NCBI GenBank assembly: GCA_036874045.1
Contig: CM072342.1
Location: 642,501 to 706,500 of the forward strand
Length of the DNA stretch: 64,000 nucleotides
Source: Cymodocea nodosa
Lineage: Eukaryota > Streptophyta > Magnoliopsida > Alismatales > Cymodoceaceae
Direction of reading: 5' to 3'
Of the stretch, positions 37,401 to 48,719 are shown one piece after another. Position numbers and translations under genes: made by a program. Numbering within the stretch: the first letter of the stretch is position 1; every line of letters begins with the position of its first letter. The notes under the pieces are model-generated. The model saw nothing but the letters and a program-made list of their open reading frames with translations, searched no databases and had not been told where the DNA came from.

Positions 37401-40400
37401 TTTTTCTTTTTTTTTGTAATTGATGTGGTAAAGCGTTCCATAGGGTACCATGCACTACACAATTTGACACACTATTCGTAATGGATAGAACACATGAAGC
37501 ATCATTTTTCCTTTTCAACGAAGGGGAAACATCAAAATAGTAAAATAATTCTCTAATAATAAATCTTTCCTAGTAGCAACCTTTTTCCTAAATATTCTAC
37601 AAATACAACTACAATGTCATGACACAAACGTCTAATAAAACATTCACACCTTATACAATCAAAAGAAATTAAATTCACCCAATTCAAAAATGAAATCAAA
37701 GCAATGATAAATACAAGTCAACTAGTGATATTTCAAAAAGGATGGATTACGTTATTTATTACACTTGTACTCTTAAAGGCTAAACATTCCATTAAATTGT
37801 GTAAGATATGCAAATATAAACAAAAGCAATTTATTTTTTATCGAAACTTAGCAATTAACATTTATAATTTTTATTAGAGCAGCAATAATGGTATAGAATT
37901 CAATATTAAACATAGGTGATGAAAGGGCATAAAAGGTACATACAACAACATAAACTTCCAAGGATAGCTTAAAACTAGAAATTATCATGAATAAACAAAC
38001 AAAACATCCAGCAGACTATTTTTAAGCAAATTTTCAAACAAATGCAGTAACTTTTATAAAGTTCTTACCATATATAAATGCTGGGGTGGTGGTTGATTTG
38101 GTGGTGGTGGTTGAGCTTGTTGAAATGAAGTTGGAAGATTTGCATTCGGCTGAAGAAAAAGAACCATGTAAACAGAAGACTTGAAAAAACCATGCCTATG
38201 AACTTCCAATGTTAAAATCCTAACTCACATGGAACATTGGTTGTGATGGGTATTGTGGAGGTGCTCCTGATGGTTGGAAACCTATGCTGTGAGGGCCCTG
38301 TGAATGAAGCTGATGTTGAAAAGGCTGGGTCGAAGATGGCCTAGGTTGTGGGGGCAAAGGTGGTTGAAGAGGTTGATGCAAAACTCCAGTAGACTGTATA
38401 GAATGTTGTGCCTGCTTTGAGATCATGGGCAAATGTGATTGAAGTGGGTGTTGCATTGCAGTTGGTGGTGGCAGTGGTAAATTATGTATTTGGGAGGTAC
38501 TTGGAAAGGACACAGAAGGCACCTGAGTATTCAAAGGACTCTTAGCTTGTTGCATAGGTGGTGCTGAGTGCGATGACATTAGTTGTGTGTGGATGGGTGG
38601 AAGGTGAGCTGAAGGTGGCATGGGAATGGAGGACTGTGCTGGGTATTGTTGTTTAGCAGGAAGTTGAAGTTGGGAAGATGTAGTTTGGCCTTGAAGCACA
38701 GGTTCAGGAGGCAAATGAGGAGCCTGAACATTGGTCTGTTTCCCAGCCTGTGTTGATTGTTGAGGCTGCTGTGACAATGCCTGCTGGATGTTGGGCATCT
38801 GAAAAAACAAGGTACCATTTTTTCCATACATAAATTCTTTTTTTCTTTTTAAAATCTACAATCAATAGAAGTACCTTTTGTGGTGGTCGCACCATCCCAA
38901 GCATGATTTGTGCCTAACAAGGAAAACAGCATGCAAATAAAATAATTTAATGTGTTTATCTTGGTAAAATAATAGAAGAAGTTAGCATATATGTGTAGTT
39001 AAAACAATCAAAAGATGATCAAACACTGTAACTAGTTATTCTGCAGCTGAAAAAACACTGCCAACTTTAGATTTGAGCGGAAGAATACAGTTGATACTTG
39101 ATAGAACTGCATAAAAAATCTTAAAAAACAACCAACATGATGAATCAAGTGTAAAAGAAATACCCAAAAAGTTGTGCACAAACCATGCAATACTGATAGA
39201 TCAAACCAATTTATCAATTATCTAACGCAACTTTTCAAAAAGACACCTACCTTAAGCAGGCTCCTTTAAGTTATCCTTATTTTTATCAAATATTTGGTTA
39301 TATTTTTTGGTTATGTGATTTTTAATTGAATGATAATTACGTGTAATCAAGATATAATCCTACAAAGTACAAAATATATTACAAGTGATTGAATTAAAAT
39401 CACTTTATATATATGGATTTATAATTATGATATTCATTTACTCCTATGAACAACATTCCAGGAGATTGCCACTTGACACCCCATTTTCTGATTTTCCTAC
39501 AATTAACACAAACTATGAACCAATGAAATCAACAGATTTTTACAATTTCAACTGTATAGTGGCAAAGTCCCCACTTAAAACATAAACGAAGTGTGTACTT
39601 TGTAGGCAAAACTCATTATCTTTTCATGCATTAAAGAAATCCAAAAAAGGAGTTGTTGCTTTGTGTAGTAAAAAAATGGTCTTCCTGCTTCATATTATTT
39701 TGGCCTTTCTAACAAAGTATTTTCTTTCATTAGATTTCTTTTCTCATGGCCAACTCTCCATAGTACGATTATGACTTAGATTGCTGTTATTGTCGTGGAG
39801 TTTTTTTCTCATGTTTTATTTACAAAAGGGGCAAGCCCAATGCATGACTCTTACCAATGTAGAGTATAGTGAAAGTCCAGCTATACTCAACCTTATCTCC
39901 ATAAAAAGAAAGTCTTATCTTCTAGATCTCTAGGTCACAATAGAGAATCTTACCATTGTATCAAGGCTCCCACTCCAACCATGCATGCCAACCAAACTTA
40001 GCACTTATAGGACATTAGAATACCCTCGAGAATAGCATTTTGATGATATACATACACAATTTTTGTTGAAAATTTTATCTGTTTACTTTAAGTAATCAGG
40101 AACAACAATGTTCCTCCCTAAGGAATGGATCTACATAGAGGCAAGGTGATATAATGGTTTCCATAGATGTTTCCCTTTAAAAAATTGTCCCATACAAAAC
40201 CTAAGAGCTCCTCACATTACTCTTTCATGCCTCCCATTTTCTCCTCTTCACACAGAAAAAAAATCTTTGACCATGTAAACTTAACAAGACGGTGTTGTGC
40301 TTGAAGAAACAGTGGTTTATTTTCATTGTAAAAGTGCATGGAAAACAGAAAAATATCCTATATTTCTAAGAAGTCAAGAGCAAACAGATAGGAAGAAACC

Positions 40401-40758
40401 ATTAAACAAGTGAATAAAAAAAAAATTATAGAGGTGAGATTTTAAGATAACCTGGAAAAGTGACTTGGTCAGTGAAGGATTGTCGATAAGTATCTTCCTC
40501 GCTTGCTGCTGGTTCTGCTCAATTAGAGTCTGTTGAAAAAAAAAAATTGAAAAAAAGAAATAAACCAAGTCATTATTGGCAAGCAAGAAAAAAAAAAGGT
40601 GTCATCTCTTTTTTCAAATGTTTATTGCTTCAAGGTCATGGGGTGAATATCCTCCCCACCTTCATCTGGGACATGATATCATGGAGTTGGTTCTTGGACA
40701 TCCCAGAGATTTGAGACAGCCCACCTTCTCCCATGTGCTGCTGCTTCGTACTTGCCAT
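34499..40758 (-). CDS. ESP1: ESP1: CstF64-like RNA 3'-end processing factor lacking an RRM, 391 aa
   Basis: Seven minus-strand exons keep phase 0 throughout: 40660-40758, 40452-40529, 38875-38913, 38229-38798, 38069-38149, 34708-34893 and 34499-34621 (TAA), giving 391 residues. Residues about 14-72 (MSKNQLHDIMSQMK, then QNQQQARKILIDNPSL, then AQIMLGMV) form the CstF64 hinge. The middle is Gln/Pro-rich. Residues 352-391 (EKALLQQVMSLTPDQISLLP and on to LQLQQILR) form the CstF64 C-terminal helical domain. No RRM exons occur upstream, and the length is close to that of Arabidopsis ESP1 (about 390), which also lacks the RRM. ESP1 was found through enhanced gene silencing and is thought to act with CPSF/CstF in mRNA cleavage and polyadenylation. 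A longer out-of-frame ORF overlaps the last exon and is not the product. An LTR begins 47 bp beyond the ATG. Confidence 0.87.
34894..38068. other. 3.2 kb intron of ESP1
   Basis: The intron lies between the exons 38069-38149 and 34708-34893. It carries an RTE LINE fragment on the opposite strand (about 36205-36790). The rest is AT-rich without recognised features. Confidence 0.75.
36205..36790 (+). mobile_element. RTE-type LINE fragment (endonuclease region)
   Basis: Decayed frames read TWNSIELVN, then ISNLQEAKRVGEK, NGFKLWYTGKD, VYISQIGLGEAIKQKFW and FDFGNRNEEVNS. These match in order the apurinic endonuclease domain of plant RTE ORFs (GTWNI..L, QETKW.GE, GYKLWYTG, YAPQ.G, F..F..LD, G.GFG.RNEEG). 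It lies antisense inside an ESP1 intron. A 61-bp direct duplication (about 36424-36547) interrupts it. Stops and missing blocks show it is dead. Confidence 0.7.
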
Positions 40759-40805
40759 CACTTTCAATATATGATTTCCCTACCAGGATAGAGAGAGTGT
40801 GTGTG

Positions 40806-42120
40806 TGTCACGCCCCAAAAATTTAGAAAATGATAATTGCCACAATATCAAGAAGGAAAGTCACATTAAACTTTAAAAGGAATGTGAAAAATCTTCTCCC
40901 CTAATATTGCAAGACTTGGATACCTACCAAAAGAAGTTTAACAACTAAAAGCAACACAACATTCAATATGCAATGATCAACATGAACAATGCATAATCAA
41001 CCATATTATGCAACAATCAACATGAATAATGCATAATCATCCATATTATGCAATAATCAACTTGAACAGTGTAGAATCAACCATACTATGCAATAATCAA
41101 CATGAACAATTCATAATCATCCATACTATGCAATAATCAACATGAACAATGCATAATCATCCGTATAATGCAATAATCAACGTGAACAATGCATAATTAT
41201 TCATAATATGTAACAATCAACGTGAACAATGCATAATCATCCATAGCATGCACTAATCAACATGAATATTGCATAAACATCCATATTATGCAATAATCAA
41301 TATGAATAATGCATAATCATCCATACTATGCAGTAATAAACATGAACAATGCCTAATCATCCATACTATGCAGTAAGCAACATGAATAATGCATAGTCAT
41401 CCATATTATGCAGCAATCAACATGAATAATGGATAATCATCCATACTATGCAGCAACCGACATGAATAATGCATAGTCATCCATATTATTATGCAGTAAT
41501 CAACATGAACAATGCATAATCATCCATACCATGCGGTAATCAACATGAATAATGCATAATCAACCATTTTATGTAATAATCTTCGATAAATATGAAATAA
41601 TCCTTAAAATTTGCTATTCTTGGACTAAGTGGTAGAAAAACTTACTAATAGGGCTAAAACCAACAAAACCCCCCAAAATCTTCACCGTACAGCCGGCTGC
41701 CTCCTATTGAAGCCAGCCGGAAAACACCCCTTCCTCCCACGTACAGCCAGGAAAACGCCTCCCTCGCCTTCGGTGACGAGCTACGAACGGAGCTAATTCG
41801 CTTGGTGCAGCGACGACCAAGGCTCACGCGCGGCTCCTACCACCTGCACGAGGAGAAACGGTGGTCAGTGCCCGCCACCCTCACGCGAGTGGCCTCACAC
41901 CACCGGAAGGAAACGCGCGTGCACCTCGGACGGTCGGCGTTCGCGGACTCTCCCTGTCTGGCCTCCACGCACGAGTCAGCAAAACCCTGGGGGCAATCGG
42001 ACGGTGTGGAAGAAAAATAAAAAGTGTTTAACCTGGTGGTCCTGGTCACGAGTGGGTTAAACGAGGGGTGAACGATCCTCTCTCTCCTCCCTTCCGAAAA
42101 ATAAAATATTCCTTTTTTCA
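40806..42120 (+). mobile_element. LTR of an LTR retrotransposon with internal minisatellite (fossil)
   Basis: The segment starts TGTCACGCCCC, the usual 5' end of a class of plant Ty3/Gypsy LTRs, and is related to the LTR at 25460-27023, which lies in the other orientation. A 40-bp tandem array (40961-41576) follows the first 155 bp, and then a GC-rich part (about 41690-42050). The right end is not clear and is set near the AT-rich block after 42080; it could run to about 42300. No internal coding region adjoins it. It appears to be an old solo LTR. Confidence 0.55.
40961..41576 (+). repeat. 40-bp minisatellite, about 15 copies
   Basis: The unit is approximately AATCAACATGAATAATGCAT followed by AATCATCCATATTATGCAAT. 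Copies differ at a few positions (AATAATG or AACAATG; CATATTATG or CATACTATG). One copy has an extra ATT near 41488. The array is head to tail with no spacers. Confidence 0.95.
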
Positions 42121-43680
42121 AAAAAGAAAAAATCCATATCATCGTCGTGCAGAGGGAGTGGAACGCCAAGATCAGAGAGGTGGTTCGTGGCGGGTGTGGC
42201 GAAGGGATCCGAATGAGCTCGGCCGTGTCAGAACGAGGAAACGGTGGTACCCATATTTGTGGATCCGATTTTACAAGGGGAATCCGATTATAACCAATTA
42301 ATCATACCATTTTTAATGGTAATTCGATTCAATTTTACAATTTGACTTTATTCTTCGTTTCTAGAATTTCGTTCATTTTTTAACATGTATAGTCTTTATG
42401 TTAATACATGCTTTAAAGATTATGTTTATATTTTACCAGCGAGAGTAATGAAAAATATTTTATATAAATGAGATATATTAAAGATAATTTAATTATTAAG
42501 TAATATATGTATGTAAATATATAAATTTATGATTGCACGTACCAATTATAACATATATATATATATATATATATTACATTACATTTCTTCTTTTTTCTGC
42601 TTTGCACCTTCTCTCTCTGTAATCTCTCTTTCTTTTTTTCAGATTCAATTGTTTCACCAAAATGTAATTACATTCCTAATCCTTTAATTTATATTGAAAC
42701 AATGGATTTTAAATAGATAATTATGAAATTAAATGTATCTAGCATATTCTTTTTTAAGGGTAAACATTGAGGTTATTTTCTTTTAAGAATGCTATGTTGC
42801 TCAATGTGATGATCGAAATGACATGACTTCCAAATTCTAGCATGTTTAAAAGACGATCTAATGAAGTACAAACTAAAGAAGAAAATTAGTTTTTTTTCTT
42901 TTCCTCTCAGAGCTTTTATTTTGTTGTTAACTTTGAGATTATTTATCTTAATTTCGTGCAGAAAAAAAAACACCTTCGTTTCTCTATCCTACTATTCAAA
43001 ACATGTGGTTACTTGCCCTGTTACTCGCAAGTCTCTCGCCTCCTGAGTTCACCGGCCCAGAAACCGTGAGAGCGATTACCCGAAAAGATGTGTCCACTTC
43101 ACACCTCCCGAATGATGCTCATGCATGTGTACACGGAGACGCCACATCATTAACGTTCCCGTCGCCTTGTGCGTGTGCGTGCATCGGCATTGCCAATAAC
43201 AAGTCATGTTCACGCCTCGGTTCTCTTCGCTATTTATTCTTCCACGTCCGTTGAGATCGAACGCTTTGCTTGTGAACGCCGACGGTGCCTTTCCACCGCA
43301 TCGGCCGTGGGACCACAGATAAATGTACTATTTTTTAGGAAATGAAAACAAAGTTAAGCTAACTATTTTTACAAGTCCAAAATGTACTTCCGTGAAATTT
43401 TTCCAATTACCAAGAATTTTTTATCATTTATTTAATCACAAATTCGAATTCTGCTGCACCTTTGAAGAAGAAGACATTTAAGAGTCGTTAGTGTACTACA
43501 GAAAATTTTTACGAAAAAGAAAATAAAAATTCTAATGGTAAGGAGAATTTTGACAAATGTTTAGTATACAAGGAAAAAGTTCAGATGAAAATTTTAACAT
43601 AGAGGAGTTAGTATACGATGAAAAAAAGTAAATCAAAGAAATATATTATATCTAATATTTGATATAACACTCTTTATTTT
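42121..43680. other. Spacer beyond the ESP1-side LTR
   Basis: It includes a moderately GC-rich 42140-42270 segment, which could be displaced 5' UTR or promoter of ESP1 or the tail of the LTR, and a (TA)n tract at 42552-42574. No gene is supported. Confidence 0.4.
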
Positions 43681-43919
43681 AATAATGTTTAATTTAAACA
43701 ACAATAATAAAATAAAAGATACATTCATCAAAAAGTACAAACAATCATTTCAATTATTATACTTTGACTCATTTTATAAATCTTTCGATAATTGTAAGTT
43801 TGATATAATTGAGAATGATCTAATAATCTTCTTATATATTATATTTTTTCTTTACTATAAATATGACTTGTACTTAAAAACAAAGTTGACGCACTTGTAA
43901 TCTTTGCTAGAATATTTTA

Positions 43920-45320
43920 AAAAGTAAATAAATGTCTTCGCCTTCTTCTAGCATGTTCTTTCTCTTCTTGAAATAACATTAAAGTCTCAATTACTAGTTT
44001 GAGAAATTTCTCTTCAAAATCCATTGTTACCTACAAAATAATATAGACCAAAGAAAAGTAACATCAACTTTAATATTTGTCATATTAGAAGGTTACATAG
44101 AAATAAACATACTAAATAAAATCATTACACAATTAATACAACAAATCAAAATATAACAAGCAAACATAATAACATAATATCATTCCACATTTTAAGTCAA
44201 AACAAAAAGTACATGACATCAAACATCTAACATAACAAAAAAATTTAAACCATCTTTAGTCCTCCATCTTTTCTATATAAAACTTTAACTATTCTTGTCA
44301 AATTTTATTCGATATTGATAGAAATATTTTACTAAATTCTTACTTTTGGAATAACTAAATAGTTTTATATTGGTTAGTCACAGATAGATAATGCCTTTAT
44401 AGATTCATTTAAAGAAAACTAAGATTTATTTTTCCATGTGAATATTTTCCTTTGTATGTCAATCATATTTCTCATTTATTCATTATGTACTTCATCATTA
44501 GCATTATCTTTTTCACATGTAGTAAGAAAAGTTTTTAATACATCTTTCAAACATTTTACTATTATTTGTTGGGATTCTATACGAGGATGTACTCTCTTCT
44601 CCTTTTTTCTCTACTTCAATGAGGCTTGTGCACTTTCTCTTGAACTAGAAGGTATGTCAGAATTTATGTTCATTCTATTACGTATAATGTTTGGAACAAA
44701 TGTATTTGAAACTTAAGTATTTGGTACGACTTCTTATTTCTCTACCTATCTAGACATATTTCCATTAATCATACTACCTTCAAAAATTAGTTACAATTGC
44801 TTATAAATCAAATATGTTTTTCCCTTGCAACTTTCACACTCTAGATGTGCCTATAAAAAAATATAATATAGATAAAAAAAATTATATTACATAAATTAAC
44901 ATGCTTAAAGTATGTAAGTAGAAATCAAACCTTAATAAACTTTTTTTATATTTCTTCATCTATATCAGTATACCATTATATGAAATTTCCTCTCTATCTA
45001 CTATAATTTGAAATTTTAGAGTAGTTGTGATACATTTATTTCCATGTCTTTAAGTGACCTTCCACTCTTTTTTTTTTGTAATACACATATTTCTTCTATT
45101 ATTATATTTTTCAACTATTTCATCCCAAGTGTTCCCTTTTATCTTTCTATTTTGAGTTTTTTTGTTTTATTTGTTTAACACTCCTAACAAAATATTTAGA
45201 AACAATACATTTGCATCAGCATTCTAAATTATATAACTTCATCTTCTATTAACTTTTCCTCTATCAAGAGTAGTCATTTTCTACATGAGAACAAATATTA
45301 ATAAAGGATAATAAAAAATA
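43920..45320 (-). mobile_element. Decayed Myb/SANT-like ORF of a DNA transposon (Harbinger ORF1 type)
   Basis: On the minus strand, conceptual translation from about 45130 gives GNTWDEIVEKYNNRRNMCIT, then further on AHLECESCKGKTYLIYKQL, and from about 44690 SDIPSSSRESAQAS. Together these resemble the plant Myb/SANT-like domain proteins encoded by PIF/Harbinger elements and their domesticated relatives (WDxIV..YN.RT....T..QLKNRWK). Several stops break it. A later fragment near 44030 begins MDFEEKFLKL. No transposase was found next to it. Confidence 0.45.
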
Positions 45321-46280
45321 TTTTCAATAAAATACATAAAACTAGTAAAGATATAATACATCATTTATAATCATTTCTACATGAGAAATAAGTAAAATTT
45401 TCATATATAAACAAATCAATTATTTACAATATTAACAAAAGTCATTTACAAATATAATTAGTCATGACATAACACATTCTAAATTGGTTCAACAACATTT
45501 TTAACACATATATTGAAGCATATCAATGGAGATCTATGAAAATTGTTATTTAACCTTTAAAATCTAGAAAACATTGGAAGGCATAAGAAAATCAAACACG
45601 ATAAACACCTAACTCTTATTTTCTAATTATATGGAAGCAATCCTCAACAACCGTTATGAATATTCGAGGTAGCATGATATAAAAAATTAGAATATTAGCA
45701 TGATATCATTAGAATGATATAAAAAATATTAGCATATGAATCGAATGATATGAACCGTTATCGAATGATAAAATTAGGATGATATAAAAAATATTAACAT
45801 GACTCTTATGCAAGTCTGACTGACACATATAAATTGAATCATGCCACGCTTGCATACCTTTTAATGAAAGAAAGCTTATATTTATTTAGCAGATGACAAT
45901 ATACAAACAAATAGTGCAGGGTTCAATGTCAAACAATGGATGTACTCTGAAAATTTTAATATGTTGAAAAGAAACATCCATTTCCATTTAAAAAAGAGGT
46001 AAAAATATAAGCACTTATAGTTTTTTTTTAAAAAAAAACTGTAGATCTCGTTATTGAATCTTAAACATCTCCCAATCCCATGTCTTGGTGAAGGAATGGA
46101 TTGGGACTTCTCTTGATTACAAACAACATCGTAGAGTATGTGGTAGGTAATTTAAGAACAACTTAATTGCATTAACTTATTTAGAAGATCTACCAAGATT
46201 TTATGGGGGAAAAAGGAGTGTATATACGTTGGAATAGTTACTACAGAAGAAAAAAGATAAAGCACAACACTAGAACATCA
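45320..46280. other. AT-rich spacer
   Basis: No feature was recognised beyond short repeats of the ATGATATAAAAAATATTAG type around 45680-45800. Confidence 0.5.
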
Positions 46281-46289
46281 AGAAGCTCA

Positions 46290-46760
46290 AGAACACTTGA
46301 CTGGAAGCTTGAGAATGCTTGACTAGAAGCTCGCCTATGGTCGTTGGAACGATCGCTTGCAAGGTCGCTGTGCGTTCTCCTGAAAGCTTGGGAACACTCG
46401 ACTAGACGCTTGGGAATGCTCGACTAAAAGCTCGCCTACGGTCATTGGAATAGTTGCTTGCAAGGTTGTTGTGTGATTGCCTGGAAGCTTGGGAACGCTC
46501 GTCTAGACGCTCGCTTATGCTCGATTGGAAGCTACACTGATATTGTTGTGACGGTTGCCTGCAAGGTTGTTGTGTGGTCGCTTGGAAGCTCGCAAGAAGC
46601 TAAGGGGAAAGCTTGCGGGAAGGTCGGGGGAAGCTTGCAAGACAGTCGTCGAAAACTCGCGTGAAAGTTGGGAGAAGCTTGTGAGACGGTAGTCAAAATC
46701 TTATAGGAAGGTCGAGGGAAGCTTGTAAGACGGTCGTTGAAATCTTGTGAAATGATCGCT
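46290..46760. repeat. GC-richer degenerate tandem repeat near IPT
   Basis: Two families of unit follow each other. From 46290 to about 46595 a unit of roughly 120 bp contains AAGCTTGGGAAC, CTCGACTAGACGCT, AGCTCGCCTA and TTGCAAGGTYGYTGTG. From about 46600 to 46760 a unit of roughly 57 bp contains GGGAAGCTTGCAAGACRGTCGT and AAGGTCG. The open frames across it are repeat artefacts. Confidence 0.7.
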
Positions 46761-47146
46761 TACCTGTCGGGAAGATGGAGATTTCTGAAGAGGAGAGGTT
46801 AAAAATGTTTTGTCGTTATGGAAAATTTTTTTCTTTTATATTTGAAAATATTGAGACATTCTTTTCCTTTATTAATATAACACACTAACAACTACTTAGA
46901 CAAAATTCAATCATTTTCCTTTCCTTTGACTGAATTCCATCTTATACTAACCTCTCTTTAACCAACCCTACCACGCCAAAGTCCAAAAACTTCAAGAACG
47001 CCCTTCATTTTCTCCTCGTCTTTATTCTCCTCCTCGACTCTATCGATACATGCTATTTATAGAAATAACTACAGGGATCAAATACTATTTAAGTAAAAGT
47101 TTAGAAAGGAAGGCGTAATATTAAAAATATACTTATGATGGCTGTC

Positions 47147-48271
47147 TCACGGAGCAAGCGAACGGGAACGACGCGCGTCTCCCCGGACACGCCCAACGGC
47201 CACCTCGCCCTCCTCCCTCCTCGTCCCCCACCACAGCCAACCACGATTACCTGTACTTAGTAGAAACCTCTCCACCTCCTCCAACCCCGGACTCGTCACG
47301 TCCCTTTCCCACGCCTCTTCCGCCACCCACTTCCCCCTACCCTCCACCTTCATCCTCACCGCCTCCGTCGCATCCAACCTCCTTATCTCCCACCCCATCA
47401 CCTCCCTCATCAACTCGATCTTCTCTAACTGCCTCCTAGCCAACACCCTCGTGTTCTTCTTTATTTCCTCCACCATCTCTACAAACCCCTCCTTCTCCTC
47501 TCCTGACACTCTCCTGCGACCCCCAGGCTCCGGTGGGTACTTGAGGAAGTACCTGTCGAACTCGGGCACACCGATGGCCATCTCTAGACCTTGGTATCTC
47601 TTCTCCATCGCTCTCTGGCGGTCGAAATGTGTCGCCAGTTCTTCCATCATCCCCATCTCCATCATCTCGTCGACTCTGTTATCCAAGTATTGCTCCAAAA
47701 CATCCCAGCCCACGTCGACCCAGAGGAGGCAGCACCGGTACCTGAGCAAGCGTCCACGGTTCTCACTCCCGGTGGTTTCTTTTCCTCCGGAAACGAATGG
47801 GTCGTCGCCAAAGTCGTGCCTTTCCGACAGGAGCGCGTGGACGAACGAGTTAGACCCACCAGCGACGATCGGCAGATTTCCCCGGGACCGAATGGAGTTT
47901 ATACGCTTTGACGCGAGTGACCGGAACTCGGTTGGACTGAGGTGACCGTCCGCCGGGTGGAGCTCGCCGAGGAGGTGGTGTGGGACACCCTTCCTATCGA
48001 CCATCGGCATCTTATTGGTGGTGATGTCAAGGCCGCTGTAGACTTGCATCTTGTCGGAGTTGATGATCTCCGACGGGTACCTCGTACCGATATCTATGGA
48101 CAGCTTCGACTTCCCGGTCCCCGTCGCCCCCAATATCACCACCACACCTTGACTTTCGTTCTTTTCCTCCAAAAAACTGCTGGCGGCGACGGTGGCCGCT
48201 TGCTTCCTCCGCCGGCATGGGTGGCGGACGTCGAAGCATGCGGCTCCATGTCCAAGATGGATCGATCTCAT
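47147..48271 (-). CDS. IPT: Adenylate isopentenyltransferase (cytokinin synthase), 374 aa, intronless
   Basis: One open frame of 374 residues. The P-loop GATGTGKS is at residues 48-55. It is followed by the family blocks EIINSDKMQVYSGLDITTNK (D73 of NSDK is the conserved acidic residue), GVPHHLLGELHP and LPIVAGGSNSFVHALL. These define ATP/ADP-type isopentenyltransferases, which transfer the dimethylallyl group from DMAPP to the N6 of ATP/ADP, the first step of cytokinin synthesis. The short N-terminus before the P-loop (about 45 residues, Arg/His/Ala-rich) could target plastids, as in many plant IPTs. Lack of introns and overall length agree with the IPT1/3/5/7 group rather than the tRNA-modifying IPT2/9. 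The C-terminal 40 residues are Gly/Arg/Glu-rich and variable. The start is the first in-frame Met. Confidence 0.93.
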   Translation of the reverse strand: MRSIHLGHGAACFDVRHPCRRRKQAATVAASSFLEEKNESQGVVVILGATGTGKSKLSIDIGTRYPSEIINSDKMQVYSGLDITTNKMPMVDRKGVPHHLLGELHPADGHLSPTEFRSLASKRINSIRSRGNLPIVAGGSNSFVHALLSERHDFGDDPFVSGGKETTGSENRGRLLRYRCCLLWVDVGWDVLEQYLDNRVDEMMEMGMMEELATHFDRQRAMEKRYQGLEMAIGVPEFDRYFLKYPPEPGGRRRVSGEEKEGFVEMVEEIKKNTRVLARRQLEKIELMREVMGWEIRRLDATEAVRMKVEGRGKWVAEEAWERDVTSPGLEEVERFLLSTGNRGWLWWGTRREEGEVAVGRVRGDARRSRSLAP

Positions 48272-48467
48272 AAATTATAAATATTGGTTTGGGTTTGTGT
48301 GGTTTGTCAAAAATTGGCAGCGGTGGCGTTGACAGAAGTGGAAGCGGGAAAGAGGCGGAGTGTCATGTGATTCCAAGGTCTTGGCTGCAGTTGATAAGCC
48401 ATGGGGTGGTGTACGAGATAGTAATTTCTTCTCTAAGTGCTAGGAGCGGCGTGGAGGTCATTGGGCT

Positions 48468-48476
48468 TTATATAAT
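48468..48476 (-). promoter_or_regulatory. Candidate TATA box of IPT
   Basis: ATTATATAA on the minus strand lies about 200 bp upstream of the IPT ATG. A second AT-rich TTTATAATTTA directly before the ATG is too close to serve. Confidence 0.35.
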
Positions 48477-48719
48477 TCTTGTATTGTTGCTTCCTCGCTC
48501 TTCTTGGCCCCACTCAGCATTTTGCAACATCAAACAAATGGGTTGCGTGGTTCGAAGTTAGAGAACCGGCGCCGTTGCACAGTACTGGCCAACCTAGTTG
48601 AGGAATCTAATTGATCGATCTACGGTGTTCTTCACTTCACTTGGGTGGTCTTGTTCCTCTATTTTTTTTGTTCTTCGATCAGTAGTCTCGACGTACGTCG
48701 CGTAGGCATACAGTTCCCG

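Noticed and set aside
34499-40758. A CSTF64 gene that lost its RRM through the LTR insertion
   Set aside because: The ATG, seven intact exons and a length near that of ESP1 fit a complete RRM-less paralogue better. The possibility is kept only as a test in the findings.
40961-41576. CRISPR-like array
   Set aside because: Units abut without unique spacers and the DNA is plant nuclear; it is a minisatellite.
47451-48280. Plus-strand ORFs (up to 164 codons) opposite IPT
   Set aside because: Antisense shadows of the GC-rich IPT exon.
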